Notes: generated from the sequence alone by a model not told the origin. DNA of 64,000 nt from Exiguobacterium undae DSM 14481 (GCF_000620805.1 NZ_KK211187.1:1598398-1662397), one strand, 5' to 3'; shown: positions 8,480 through 17,370, numbered from the stretch's first letter. Numbers and translations: made by a program.

Positions 8480-11116
8480 ATGCTACGTTTCGTTTTGAAT
8501 CACTGGCGCCGACAACGGTTTAAGTTCATTCTGACGCTTGTCGGTGCGCTCATCATCAGTGCCGGACTCAGTCTGATGTTCAACTTGACCGACTCCAGTC
8601 AAGGCACGGTCGAACAGACATTACAAAAGAAATGGTCGTCCGCCTACGATATCGTCGTTCGGCCGAAAGGCAGTCAAATGTCGACTGAATCAAGTGACCT
8701 GCTGGAACCCAACTATTTAAACGGTATCAACGGCGGGATTTCTTTGGAGCAATATGAAACCATCAAACAGATGAAAGAAGTTGATATTGCAGCACCGATT
8801 GCTGTCATGGGCTATGCCAACACGTTTGTCATGTTCAAGAAAGCCATGACGTTTCCGAAGGAACCCGGTATTTACCGCTATAAGAGAACAACATACACCG
8901 AGACTGGCCTTGGCAAAGAACAGCAATTCGAAGAGCAGATCCATATTGCTCAAGGAACAAAGATCCAATTACCAGAAAAAGTCCCCTTCTCAACCTCGCC
9001 GGTGGACAGCTTTCGGGATGTTTCTGCCGGTAACCCGGTTCTGATTGTCGCTGTCGATCCGAAAGAGGAAGCCCGACTAGTCGGACTCGATCAAAGCGTC
9101 AGTTCTAAAAATAATTCCCGGTATTTTTCACAGTTGGATCAACATGAGTCACCTCGAGGGGCTGACGACAATATTATTCCGGTTCTTGTCAATCCGCATT
9201 CCTTTAATAAAGGGACATATGAATTTACGATTGAAAAGCTGGATGCCCCGTATAAAACTGAGCAGGATCAGCAAAAGCTGGTTCAAGAACTGGTCAAAAA
9301 ACAGCCGGACGGTGACCGTGTAAATTCTATCCTTCAAACGTATCCGGCCAAATTGACGCAACGCCTTGAGATGCCGTCTTCTAAAGTCGAAGAAACCTAT
9401 CTCAAAACATTGTCGGAAGGGACAAACCTCCAGACGTTTGTTGCAGAAGATGCTCCAGGTGCCCAGTTGCTGTATAAATCAGGTCCGCTTCAGTTCAATG
9501 AAACCAAAAGTCCATATCCGACGCGCTGGAAGAATGCTTTTGAAGTCAGCACCTCTGCGATTCATTTAAAGAACTGGTACTTTTCGGAGTCGACGCATCC
9601 TTCAAAAGGATATCGGTCACTTGTCTCGACCGGAAAAAAGGTTAAAAATCCGAGCGAGATGGAAATTCCGTTTAAGTATCCTTACCTCACCTTTAAAGTC
9701 GTCGGTCTCTATGATCCGAACAAAATTAAAGTCTCAAAAGATCCGCTCAATGAACTGCCGATGGAAACCTATCGACCGTCATCCGCTGATCTCGTCCTCG
9801 ATGCGAAAGGCAATCCGGTCAATCCGGCAAAGTCAATCGACACGTCTGGTAATCCGGTTGGTTTATTGACGAACTCGCCGAACATCCTGACGACGTTAGA
9901 CAGTGCCTTTGCCGTCAACGGAAAACAGGCCATCTCGTCGATTCGTCTCAAAATCAATGGCGCAACGACCGTCAGTGAGGAGTCGGAACAGCTCCTGCAA
10001 AACGTTAAGACACAAATCGAACAGGAAACCGGACTGCTGGCAACGATTACAAAGGGGTCGTCGCCGCAACCGGTCGTGACAAAGGTCGTCGATGACGGCA
10101 AGACACTCGGTTGGATCGAACAGCCGTGGGTTCATATCGGTGCCGCGATGACAATCTTCCGCGAAACGAGTGTCGGCTTCTCCGGTGTCATCTTCGCGAT
10201 GCTTGCCGTTGCCATCGTTTATGTCCTTGCGACAAGTTACGTCTCGATGCTCGCCCGGCGGAAGGAATTTGCCGTCTTGCTCGCACTCGGCTGGCGGACA
10301 AAAGACTTGTACCGGATTGTCTTAATTGAAGCCGCGCTCCTTGCTGGATTTGTCTCGGTCATTGCGTTACTCGTCGAAAGCATCTTCTCGTATGTCCGAA
10401 ACGAAACGATGAACGGGTGGAGCTTACTCTGGATTACCCTGTTCAGTCTCGTGATTTACTTTGCCGGTGCCGCCTGGTCTGCCTTTACGATCCGGAAAAT
10501 TTCGCCGTACGAAGCCATCAAGACGGGTGAATATGCATCATCGTCTCACGTCAAACTCGGTCTCCGTTCGACCTGGACACTGGCGCTAAAAGAAATCTTT
10601 GGCAAGTGGAAGCGGAATGCGCTGTCGATTTTATCGATTGCTTTACCAACGGCTCTGTTGACATTCTTCCTGTTCGTGACGTTCCACCTGCAAGGCGTCC
10701 TGTATACGTCATGGCTCGGTCAGTTCGTCGCCTTACAGGTCGGTCCGATGCATTACGTGACGATGGGTGTAGCAATTACGATTGCCATCCTGACGACCGG
10801 CGAAATCATGTGGCAAAACGTCACCGACCGGCGGGCGTCGCTCGCGATCTTAAAAGCCGTTGGCTGGACAAACCGTTCCGTCCGTCAATTGATTGTGTTA
10901 GAAGGGATGCTGATCGGATTCGTCGCCGGAATCGTCGGACTGAGTATCTCTTACATCACAATTTATGTGTTGTATGATCTCGTTCCGTGGGATGAGCCGC
11001 TGTTGATCGCTGTCTCCCTGCTTCTGCCGGTGCTATTCGGAACAATCGCTTCGCTCCTGCCGGCGCAAATCGCAGCACGCGTCAATCCCTATCAGGAATT
11101 AAAAGATGCAGGATAA
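8480..11116 (+). CDS. Large FtsX-family ABC permease (878 aa)
   Basis: TM1 lies at about 15-37. A very large extracytoplasmic domain of roughly 510 residues follows, then a first FtsX unit (three helices; R-R-K-E-F-A-V-L-L-A-L-G-W coupling helix) and a second FtsX unit (A-I-L-K-A-V-G-W). Q-I-A-A-R-V-N-P-Y-Q lies at the end. It is preceded by AAAGGAGAA and follows the membrane protein by 16 bases. The N-terminal 110 residues align clearly with the giant permeases at 46867 and 50646, sharing Y-D-I-V-V-R-P, L-L-E-P-N-Y and A-A-P-I-A. Unlike them, it stops right after the second FtsX unit and lacks the C-terminal modules. Its substrate is unknown. Confidence 0.9.
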   Translation: MLRFVLNHWRRQRFKFILTLVGALIISAGLSLMFNLTDSSQGTVEQTLQKKWSSAYDIVVRPKGSQMSTESSDLLEPNYLNGINGGISLEQYETIKQMKEVDIAAPIAVMGYANTFVMFKKAMTFPKEPGIYRYKRTTYTETGLGKEQQFEEQIHIAQGTKIQLPEKVPFSTSPVDSFRDVSAGNPVLIVAVDPKEEARLVGLDQSVSSKNNSRYFSQLDQHESPRGADDNIIPVLVNPHSFNKGTYEFTIEKLDAPYKTEQDQQKLVQELVKKQPDGDRVNSILQTYPAKLTQRLEMPSSKVEETYLKTLSEGTNLQTFVAEDAPGAQLLYKSGPLQFNETKSPYPTRWKNAFEVSTSAIHLKNWYFSESTHPSKGYRSLVSTGKKVKNPSEMEIPFKYPYLTFKVVGLYDPNKIKVSKDPLNELPMETYRPSSADLVLDAKGNPVNPAKSIDTSGNPVGLLTNSPNILTTLDSAFAVNGKQAISSIRLKINGATTVSEESEQLLQNVKTQIEQETGLLATITKGSSPQPVVTKVVDDGKTLGWIEQPWVHIGAAMTIFRETSVGFSGVIFAMLAVAIVYVLATSYVSMLARRKEFAVLLALGWRTKDLYRIVLIEAALLAGFVSVIALLVESIFSYVRNETMNGWSLLWITLFSLVIYFAGAAWSAFTIRKISPYEAIKTGEYASSSHVKLGLRSTWTLALKEIFGKWKRNALSILSIALPTALLTFFLFVTFHLQGVLYTSWLGQFVALQVGPMHYVTMGVAITIAILTTGEIMWQNVTDRRASLAILKAVGWTNRSVRQLIVLEGMLIGFVAGIVGLSISYITIYVLYDLVPWDEPLLIAVSLLLPVLFGTIASLLPAQIAARVNPYQELKDAG

Positions 11117-11130
11117 TCAGAATCAGTAGA

Positions 11131-11177
11131 CAACCTGAAGACCGGCTCTCGCCATACGAGGTCCGGTCTTCAGGTCG
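11131..11177. terminator. Bidirectional terminator between convergent genes
   Basis: ACCTGAAGACCGG at 11133-11145 pairs with CCGGTCTTCAGGT at 11163-11175, a 13-base perfect stem. It serves the permease operon and the convergent channel gene, whose last codons lie inside it. Confidence 0.8.
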
Positions 11178-12393
11178 TTCTGGTCGTGTGGTTCGTCAGG
11201 CGCGTCGCCCCTTGATGGATGAGCCAGGCAACAACCAAGATGAACGGGAAAAATTGTAACGGAAATAAAAACAGCAGCAAAGTTGCGGTGACAAACGGCT
11301 GTTTGAGGATGACCGTACAACTGGCAGCGACACTGACTGCAATCAGCAAACCCGGTGTATACGGAAAGACGGACGCTAAGGCAAACGCCATCGCTGTACT
11401 CGAGAAGACCGCCGGAAAGATTTTTCCGCCCCGCCATCCGAACGAAAAACAGACATGGGTCAAAAAGGCTTTCCCGACGGCGATGCTGATTAAGAAGAAG
11501 ACCGATTGATCGAAGGCAATCCGCGAGAACTCAAGAATTTTTTGTTCACCGGAAAATAAGAAATAAGACGACATGCTGCCGAACAGACCTAAGATTGCAC
11601 CGGCGGCCAAAGCCAAACCCAGCGGATGCGGATAGTTTCGCGCCACACTGTCCGTCCAGCGGCCAAATAACAAAAACAAGTATCCGAATCCCGTCCCGAT
11701 CATGACTGCCGGAAGCAGGAAGTACATCACCTCCACCGTCCAGTTCACGTTCGGTGTACTGATGGAAAATAAGATTTCGTGCGGGAACAGTCGATTCAGT
11801 GTCGTAAAGGCGAAAATCCCGCAGGCTGTCGTCAGTGCATACAACAAGACTTTGATGGATGTACGCTTGAAGTTGGTCCGGTTCACCCCGTCTTCGAGTG
11901 CTTCACTGACGCCAATCAACGGCGCGTAAAAAATCGTCGATAACATCGCTCCGATCCCAAGATCAAGCAACTCTTTTTTCTTCTGCAGGGTCCAGGTCAT
12001 CCGGTCACCGGCCCACGTCATCAATCCGCCGAGAATGCTGATCAATGCTGCTTCCGGACCGAGACTTGCTCCGAACGTCAAAACCAGCAAGGCAGCCACG
12101 GTATTTTTGACGACTGCGCCTTCATACGCGACCCGGCCTGTCGTCTTGAATTCCTCAAGCGTCTGATGCATCGTCCGGGGATAGTCGCCGATGTACGTTT
12201 GGAACAGACCAATCAACAGTCCGCCGAACAGACAAATCCAAAACGGATAAAACGGCGTGTCCAGCTGTTCCGGAATTGTCGTCCACGTTACATGAATCAG
12301 CAGATTCGACAATGCCAGAAACAGCGACGCAAGTGCCCCGACAATCAGCCCGAGCAGACAACTGTAGAAGACGAATACCAGATTAAAGTTCAT
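11170..12393 (-). CDS. ClC-type (voltage-gated chloride channel family) membrane protein
   Basis: The 407-residue protein has ten or more hydrophobic segments and ClC-family signatures: G-A-S-L-G-P-E near residue 110 and G-W-R-G-G-K-I-F-P-A near residue 325, the latter matching the GGxFxP motif. In classical ClC exchangers the first motif is G-R-E-G-P with a gating glutamate; here that position is Leu, so gating or H+ coupling may differ. It probably moves chloride, fluoride or another anion. ATG 12393 follows AAGGAG at good distance; GTG 12402 is less likely. The upstream K+ channel gene lies 33 bases away on the same strand. Confidence 0.85.
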   Translation of the reverse strand: MNFNLVFVFYSCLLGLIVGALASLFLALSNLLIHVTWTTIPEQLDTPFYPFWICLFGGLLIGLFQTYIGDYPRTMHQTLEEFKTTGRVAYEGAVVKNTVAALLVLTFGASLGPEAALISILGGLMTWAGDRMTWTLQKKKELLDLGIGAMLSTIFYAPLIGVSEALEDGVNRTNFKRTSIKVLLYALTTACGIFAFTTLNRLFPHEILFSISTPNVNWTVEVMYFLLPAVMIGTGFGYLFLLFGRWTDSVARNYPHPLGLALAAGAILGLFGSMSSYFLFSGEQKILEFSRIAFDQSVFFLISIAVGKAFLTHVCFSFGWRGGKIFPAVFSSTAMAFALASVFPYTPGLLIAVSVAASCTVILKQPFVTATLLLFLFPLQFFPFILVVAWLIHQGATRLTNHTTRTT

Positions 12394-12425
12394 CTGCTTC
12401 ACTCCTTATTCGCAAATACTGCCCG

Positions 12426-12773
12426 TCACTTCCCGTCTGGTTTGTTTTTGTTTAAATGGAATTCTTTTAACGCCCGGTTAAAATTCACGATCAGAGCACT
12501 GATGACACCGATCCCAAGCAAGACATACCCCATCGTAAAGATCTTGCCGATCGGCGTGACCGGATGAATATCACCATATCCGACTGTGGTCAGCGTCATG
12601 ACGGAAAAGTACAGCGCGTCGAGATAACTCAGCTGTTCAACGCTGTGATAAAAAAACATCCCAACCGCCAGCAAAAAGGCGACGGAGAACATGACGGCCT
12701 TTTGTTCATCTTGACGAAACAGGATTTTCAGGACGTAATACATATTGCGTAGCAGAATGAAAAAGGCAATCAT
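12426..12773 (-). CDS. Two-TM potassium channel (ion_trans_2 family)
   Basis: The 115-residue protein has two transmembrane helices flanking a pore loop with the selectivity filter T-T-V-G-Y-G-D at about 64-70. It ends in a short basic cytoplasmic tail without an RCK/TrkA-N domain, so it is a minimal KcsA-like channel. GGAAGG precedes the ATG. It is followed on the same strand by the ClC-type gene, which would put a K+ and an anion pathway under one promoter and suggests osmotic or pH adaptation. Confidence 0.92.
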   Translation of the reverse strand: MIAFFILLRNMYYVLKILFRQDEQKAVMFSVAFLLAVGMFFYHSVEQLSYLDALYFSVMTLTTVGYGDIHPVTPIGKIFTMGYVLLGIGVISALIVNFNRALKEFHLNKNKPDGK

Positions 12774-12852
12774 CGCATCCTTCCTCTCCTCACAAGCAGA
12801 CTTGACACGTGACGACTTTCGTTCCTTTACCTTATCTATTGAATTACCCGAA

Positions 12853-12890
12853 AAAAGGGAGAACGATTCTTAAATCGTCTCCCTTTACAT
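12853..12890. terminator. Hairpin in the divergent intergenic region
   Basis: AAAGGGAGAACGATT pairs with AATCGTCTCCCTTT with one bulge. It lies between the divergent K+ channel and P-loop genes, so it does not end either of them. It could stop read-through or be a 5' structural element. Confidence 0.5.
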
Positions 12891-12918
12891 CCATCCTCTT
12901 GTTCGGTTTCCAATCTGT

Positions 12919-12949
12919 TTGTCCACTCCCTTATTTTGGACGATAGAAT
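12919..12949 (+). promoter_or_regulatory. Weak promoter candidate for the P-loop gene
   Basis: TTGTCC at 12919-12924 and TAGAAT at 12944-12949 are separated by 19 bases, longer than ideal. Confidence 0.3.
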
Positions 12950-13005
12950 AAGGTAATATGAAGGTTCCTGCAAAACATTCATCTACCTTAGAGGAGGTCA
13001 GAAAC

Positions 13006-13533
13006 ATGCGTATTCAAATCATCGGCGGTTCCGGTACCGGGAAAAGCACGCTCGGCAAGTGGATCGGGCAACAAGAAAGTATCCTCTGGATCGACAGCGA
13101 TCATTATTTGTGGAAAGACCACACATTTACCGAAAAACGATCGGTCGCGGAACGGTATGCCTTATATACACCGGATATTGAAAACCATCGACAGTATGTC
13201 GTCTCCGGTTCCGTCTTTTCGTGGAATCCGACCGGCTTCCACAACCGGGAGTTGCTTGTCTTTTTACGCTTGGATGAAACGACACGGATGAACCGTTTAA
13301 TCCAGCGGGAACAAGAACGGTATCCTGATTTCACGGGATCGAATGAATTTCTCGATTGGTGCGGGACTTACTTGACGGCGACGGATCCGGCGATGATTGG
13401 GACGCTAGCCGAGCACCGTCTGCAAATGGAACGTTCCGCTTCACCCGTCATTGAAATCGATGCAGCGTTGCCGACGGACGAGATCTACAGACAAATCAGA
13501 CACGCCTATCAGCAACTGCAAACCGCACTGTGA
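13006..13533 (+). CDS. P-loop ATPase, FlaR/adenylate-kinase-like (DNA topology modulation family)
   Basis: The 175-residue protein begins M-R-I-Q-I-I-G-G-S-G-T-G-K-S-T, a Walker A loop right at the N-terminus. W-I-D-S-D-H-Y follows, then W-x-P-T-G-F-H-N and a basic lid segment R-L-I-Q-R-E-Q-E-R, as in the family annotated topology modulation / FlaR-like kinases. These behave as small nucleotide or metabolite kinases; the historical topology name is weakly supported. GAGGAGGTCAGAAAC precedes ATG 13006; the upstream 16-codon extension lacks a ribosome site. It is monocistronic and convergent with the phosphotransferase gene. Confidence 0.82.
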   Translation: MRIQIIGGSGTGKSTLGKWIGQQESILWIDSDHYLWKDHTFTEKRSVAERYALYTPDIENHRQYVVSGSVFSWNPTGFHNRELLVFLRLDETTRMNRLIQREQERYPDFTGSNEFLDWCGTYLTATDPAMIGTLAEHRLQMERSASPVIEIDAALPTDEIYRQIRHAYQQLQTAL

Positions 13534-13545
13534 ATTTTCGTATAC

Positions 13546-14343
13546 TTACCGAAACCAACTAGCTCCCTCCCGTGTCAGAAAATCGAGTTCCCGTTCGTAA
13601 TGCGTGACATGTCCCTCTTCAATCATCCGCTGAAAGGCTTCTTCGCCTTCCGTTGCTTTCCGCTGAATCGTCGCAATCAGTGCCTGGATACGGAGCAACA
13701 CCGTTTCGTACAAGGCGGCTTTTATGTCTGGTTTTCCGTAAGCCGTCAAAAACAATTCGATTCGCCGCCGGATGCGTTCCTGATCTGTGATTCGATCATA
13801 GAGCACAGGCTCCCCTGTTTCCGTCATTTGATGGCGGCTTAACGGAACAAACGTATACATCGTATACGCGATATCCCAAATCCGTGGTCCCGGGGCGGCG
13901 ACATCAAAATCGATGATGCCGATCGGCCGTTCATTTTGAAAAATGACGTTATAAACGGCAAAATCATTATGGCAAATCAGTTCAAGTGGCTCGGGTGTTC
14001 CGTCGAGCGGTGGCCAACCAGGTGAAATTGGAAAATCCGTGACGGCTTCGTGATAAGCACGCAATAAGCGTGCCGTTTCTTCCAAAACGATATCCGAGCG
14101 CATGTATGGCTCGAGCGGATAATTCCCGGCCTCGCCTTTAATGTACGAGACGATTTCCCGACTTTGTGCGTCAATCCCTAAAAACCGTGGACTTCCTGAA
14201 AACCCTTTTTTCTCAAGATGGTGTAACAACCGATGAATCCGTTCACTGTCTGGTTTTTGTTCGCGTCTGACTGTATCCCCAATCCGTGAGACGTCGGAGA
14301 CATTCCCGCCCGTCAATTGTTCTTCCTGCTCAGGTTGCGTCAT
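13546..14343 (-). CDS. Aminoglycoside-phosphotransferase-family kinase
   Basis: The 265-residue protein has the APH/choline kinase core. C-H-N-D-F-A-V-Y-N-V holds the Brenner-motif Asp and metal-binding Asn, and G-I-I-D-F-D-V-A-A-P is the equivalent of the DFG motif. The N-terminal ATP-binding lobe is short. Targets of such environmental members are usually unknown small molecules, so antibiotic resistance should not be assumed. AAAGGGGAGG precedes the ATG, and the gene overlaps the end of the upstream small membrane protein gene by four bases, so the two are coupled. Confidence 0.87.
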   Translation of the reverse strand: MTQPEQEEQLTGGNVSDVSRIGDTVRREQKPDSERIHRLLHHLEKKGFSGSPRFLGIDAQSREIVSYIKGEAGNYPLEPYMRSDIVLEETARLLRAYHEAVTDFPISPGWPPLDGTPEPLELICHNDFAVYNVIFQNERPIGIIDFDVAAPGPRIWDIAYTMYTFVPLSRHQMTETGEPVLYDRITDQERIRRRIELFLTAYGKPDIKAALYETVLLRIQALIATIQRKATEGEEAFQRMIEEGHVTHYERELDFLTREGASWFR

Positions 14344-14582
14344 GTGGTATCCTCCCCTTTCCGTTGACTCAGTGCCGCGACGAGAATCGACGCTCCGACT
14401 AAACTGATGACAAGATCGCTTCCTTTGACCAACGCGAAGTCAAAATGCCACAACGTGTCAACCCCGTTCGTGATCACCATCCCGATGACATACAGCGTGA
14501 TACTGAGCGGAATCATTCGTTTAATGAACCGCGGGACACGAATCCAGATTCGTAACAAGCGTTCACCTGTTTTACTCATCAT
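14340..14582 (-). CDS. Small two-helix membrane protein, unknown function
   Basis: The 80-residue protein has two hydrophobic helices (around I-P-L-S-I-T-L-Y-V-I-G and L-V-I-S-L-V-G-A-S-I) and a basic N-terminus. AAGGGGATGAA precedes ATG-ATG. It is translationally coupled to the phosphotransferase gene. I do not recognise a family. Confidence 0.7.
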   Translation of the reverse strand: MMSKTGERLLRIWIRVPRFIKRMIPLSITLYVIGMVITNGVDTLWHFDFALVKGSDLVISLVGASILVAALSQRKGEDTT

Positions 14583-14664
14583 TTCATCCCCTTACAACCT
14601 AAAATTCCCCTGTTCTTGACTAGCTTATCATGTCTGGGTCGATCACTCAAAGTGTTCGCCGGCC

Positions 14665-14693
14665 TTGACAACTGGTAGACTAAAGGATAGAAA
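14665..14693 (+). promoter_or_regulatory. Sigma-A-type promoter of the oxidoreductase gene
   Basis: TTGACA at 14665-14670, a 17-base spacer, then TAGAAA at 14688-14693. The -35 is perfect and the position, 24 bases before the start codon, is right. Confidence 0.75.
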
Positions 14694-14717
14694 AGTCAGG
14701 AAATGGAGTCGATATTT

Positions 14718-15716
14718 ATGAAAGCCATGACCATCACACAATACGGTCACGTCCCGCTTGAACTTACAGAACAGCCCCGTCCGCAGGTCAATCCCTACGA
14801 TGTGCTCATCGAAATTCATGCCGCAAGCATCAATCCGGTTGATTTTAAGATTCGTGACGGGAACGTCAAACTGTTGATTCCTTATCAGTTCCCGTTGATT
14901 CTCGGCAATGATTTTTCCGGTATCGTGACGGAAATCGGTTCTGCCGTCACGAAGTTTCAGATCGGGGATGCCGTTTACGGTCGTGCCGAGAAGAACCGGA
15001 TCGGCACGTTTGCTGAATACATCGCAATCGATGAACAGATGCTTGCTTTGAAACCAGCCACACTTTCGTTTGAGGAAGCGGCTTCGATTCCGCTGGTCGG
15101 CTTGACGTCCTATCAGGCGTTACATGACATTTTGCAGCTGACACCCGGACAAAAAGTTTTGATTCACGCCGGTGCCGGAGGCGTCGGAACGTTTGCGATT
15201 CAACTGGCGAAAGCGATGGGACTATATGTCGCAACGACGGCAAGCCCCGCCGGACATGAGCTTGTCCAGTCACTTGGGGCCGATAAAATCATTAATTACC
15301 GGACCGAAGCCTTCGAGGACCTGTTGCACGATTATGACGGCGTCTACGATACGATTGGCGGCGAGACGCTCCGACGGTCGTTTAAGGTTGTCCGTCCGGG
15401 TGGACACATCGTCTCGGTTTCCGGACTGCCGAACGGCCGGTTCGGTAAGTCCTACCGGTCCGGTTTTCTCAAGACGTCATTATTTAGACTGTTGACGCTC
15501 CGCGAGACACTTCTTGAACGAAAACATGATGTCACCTATACGTTTTTGTTCATGCGACCAAGTGGTCAACAACTCGAACACATCACGGAATGGATCGAGA
15601 GTGGACAAATCAAACCGATCATCGACCGGGTGTATCCGTTTGAAGACGCCCAAGCGGCGCTCGAGTATTCAGAGTCCGGTCGGGCCAAAGGCAAGGTCAT
15701 TTTAAAAATCAAGTAA
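14718..15716 (+). CDS. NAD(P)H quinone oxidoreductase, zinc-independent MDR family
   Basis: The 332-residue protein has a GroES-like N-terminal domain (N-P-V-D-F-K-I-R-D-G) followed by a Rossmann domain with G-A-G-G-V-G-T-F-A-I-Q-L-A-K, the dinucleotide-binding motif of the quinone oxidoreductase/zeta-crystallin branch of medium-chain dehydrogenases. Structural-zinc cysteines are absent, as expected for this branch. It likely reduces quinones or enals with NADPH. ATG 14718 sits behind a GGAG and downstream of a clear promoter; the ATG at 14703 has no ribosome site. Confidence 0.9.
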   Translation: MKAMTITQYGHVPLELTEQPRPQVNPYDVLIEIHAASINPVDFKIRDGNVKLLIPYQFPLILGNDFSGIVTEIGSAVTKFQIGDAVYGRAEKNRIGTFAEYIAIDEQMLALKPATLSFEEAASIPLVGLTSYQALHDILQLTPGQKVLIHAGAGGVGTFAIQLAKAMGLYVATTASPAGHELVQSLGADKIINYRTEAFEDLLHDYDGVYDTIGGETLRRSFKVVRPGGHIVSVSGLPNGRFGKSYRSGFLKTSLFRLLTLRETLLERKHDVTYTFLFMRPSGQQLEHITEWIESGQIKPIIDRVYPFEDAQAALEYSESGRAKGKVILKIK

Positions 15717-15724
15717 GAGACTAA

Positions 15725-15776
15725 AAACGGTCCAGCAATCACCCGACGATGGGGTGTTTGCCAGACCGCTTTTTAT
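15725..15776 (+). terminator. Rho-independent terminator
   Basis: CGGTCCAGCAA pairs imperfectly with TTGCCAGACCG around an inner CACCC/GGGTG helix, followed by a T5 run. Confidence 0.75.
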
Positions 15777-15797
15777 TGATAGCTTATTTAAATTTAT

Positions 15798-15826
15798 TCA
15801 TCGACTTAAACAATAAATGATATAAT
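15798..15826 (+). promoter_or_regulatory. Promoter with consensus -10
   Basis: TATAAT at 15821-15826 lies about 50 bases before the start of the small membrane protein gene; the -35 (TCATCG region) is poor. Confidence 0.45.
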
Positions 15827-15874
15827 ATGTTAAAAATAGGATAATTAATTCTAGAGATGGGAAGGAAGAAATCA

Positions 15875-16114
15875 ATGGACATACGTACCGGCACCCCGTA
15901 CAAGTATTATTTTTGGAAACGGTTTTTCCTGCTGTTCATTCCGCTGTTTTTGATTGGGATTCTACCTGAGCCGTTCATCACAGAAAATCCATTCAACAGT
16001 CTTGAAGATTACGGCGAATTCGCCTTCGTCTTTTTGTTGTATCTGATTGTGATGTCCGGAATTTCCGCTTTTTTGGTCTCGATGCGTTGGAGACGAAAAC
16101 AAAACTGTCGATGA
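15875..16114 (+). CDS. Small two-helix membrane protein
   Basis: The 79-residue protein has two hydrophobic segments, one starting F-F-L-L-F-I-P-L-F-L-I-G and one starting F-A-F-V-F-L-L-Y-L-I-V, and a basic C-terminus. GGAAGGAAG before ATG 15875 decides the start; an ATG at 15857 lies ahead of it. It is followed 31 bases later by the lipoprotein gene, with which it is probably co-transcribed. No family recognised. Confidence 0.65.
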   Translation: MDIRTGTPYKYYFWKRFFLLFIPLFLIGILPEPFITENPFNSLEDYGEFAFVFLLYLIVMSGISAFLVSMRWRRKQNCR

Positions 16115-16145
16115 TGACCACTTTGTCTAAAAGGAGACACAGATC

Positions 16146-17324
16146 ATGCACTGGAAAACAGCTCTTACGGCAGCTTTAATGGTGTCGCTTATCGTCACTG
16201 CAGGATGTACCGATTCTGATTCAACCAAGCAACCGTCGAAAATCAAGGCAGATCCGCAGGTGGCTGAGCCGACGCCAAATCTTGAACCGGTCAGTGCCCC
16301 TTTGTCCGACTATGGAAAATATGTGCCGCTGAAGAAAAAGACAGACCAGATTTCGCTCGGAACACATCAGACCTACAATCTGTCGTCGTTTTTTACCGAT
16401 CAAAACGTCCGGATTGCTCCGGACTATCTGTATCAGCAATCGATCTACTATACGCACGTTAAACAAACGAGTGATACAACCATTAACAGTTACATTTACC
16501 GCTACAGCCAAGGGTCGAACGATAACCAAGTGCTGCATACAGTCAACCGGACGATCGGTATGATGACCGGAGTGTCGCATTACCTGTTTTGGGTCGAATA
16601 CAATCAAGCTAAGTCCGGACAAAAATGGGCGATTCGCTTGCTGGACTTGAAGACGGGAAAAATCAATACACTTGATCAAGGCATCAGCCGTTATGACACG
16701 GCGATTCCTTATCTGGATGCGTCCTCAAAACGGGTATCCTGGATGACGTATGAAGCGACACCGACCCGAACAAAAACCATCCTCAAGTCGTTTGATGTCG
16801 CGGAAGACGCCATCATCATCCATCAGCAATATATGTTAAAAGAAGGCGAAAAACGGACTGGACAGTACCCATTTGACTTCCGCCGGAGCGATGCCGGGCT
16901 GATTTTGCATACAAGTACGTTTAAGAACGGTCATAAAACGCCGACGCTCGAGACGTTTGACGGTGCATTCAGCCGACGAATGAACGGACTGATTGATTTT
17001 GAACACAATAAAAAGTATGTTGCAATCGGCGAAGAAGGCTCCGCTCTCTTGATGCCTAAGAAAGGACAACAACCGGGGTACCAGTTCAAACCGTCGGACA
17101 ACCGGTTGACGGTTGATGCATTCCGCTTTTTATCGGCTGACCGCGTCATTTTCCGGGAGAGTATGACGCGACTCTGGTACGCCGATCTTGCGCGCGGCAC
17201 CGTTGCTCCCTTGACGGAAATGGCCGATACGACGTCCAAACCGATTTATGTCAACGGAAAGCTGGCATACGGCGTATCGGACGACGAACAGATTGAATTC
17301 CATGTCATCGATTTAAAAAAATGA
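16146..17324 (+). CDS. Lipoprotein with predicted beta-propeller fold
   Basis: The 392-residue protein has a lipoprotein signal peptide ending in the lipobox V-T-A-G-C. A Thr/Pro-rich linker follows, then repeated blades of Y-I-Y-R-Y, V-L-H-T, L-F-W-V-E-Y and I-R-L-L-D-L type that suggest a TolB-like propeller anchored outside the membrane. It is a paralogue of the lipoprotein at 24696-25781: both share L-G-x-x-x-x-Y-(N/D)-L-(S/T), a lone W-M-T/W-I-K blade and the C-terminal A-D-L-x-x-G-T-V motif. AAAGGAGACAC precedes the ATG. The ligand is unknown; a scaffold or sensor role is an inference. Confidence 0.8.
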   Translation: MHWKTALTAALMVSLIVTAGCTDSDSTKQPSKIKADPQVAEPTPNLEPVSAPLSDYGKYVPLKKKTDQISLGTHQTYNLSSFFTDQNVRIAPDYLYQQSIYYTHVKQTSDTTINSYIYRYSQGSNDNQVLHTVNRTIGMMTGVSHYLFWVEYNQAKSGQKWAIRLLDLKTGKINTLDQGISRYDTAIPYLDASSKRVSWMTYEATPTRTKTILKSFDVAEDAIIIHQQYMLKEGEKRTGQYPFDFRRSDAGLILHTSTFKNGHKTPTLETFDGAFSRRMNGLIDFEHNKKYVAIGEEGSALLMPKKGQQPGYQFKPSDNRLTVDAFRFLSADRVIFRESMTRLWYADLARGTVAPLTEMADTTSKPIYVNGKLAYGVSDDEQIEFHVIDLKK

Positions 17325-17330
17325 TTGGTG

Positions 17331-17370
17331 AAGACCGTTCCTTTCGTGCGAAAAGGACGGTCTTTGTTTT
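17331..17370 (+). terminator. Rho-independent terminator
   Basis: AAGACCGTTCCTTT pairs with AAAAGGACGGTCTT around a six-base loop, followed by TTGTTTTG. Confidence 0.85.
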
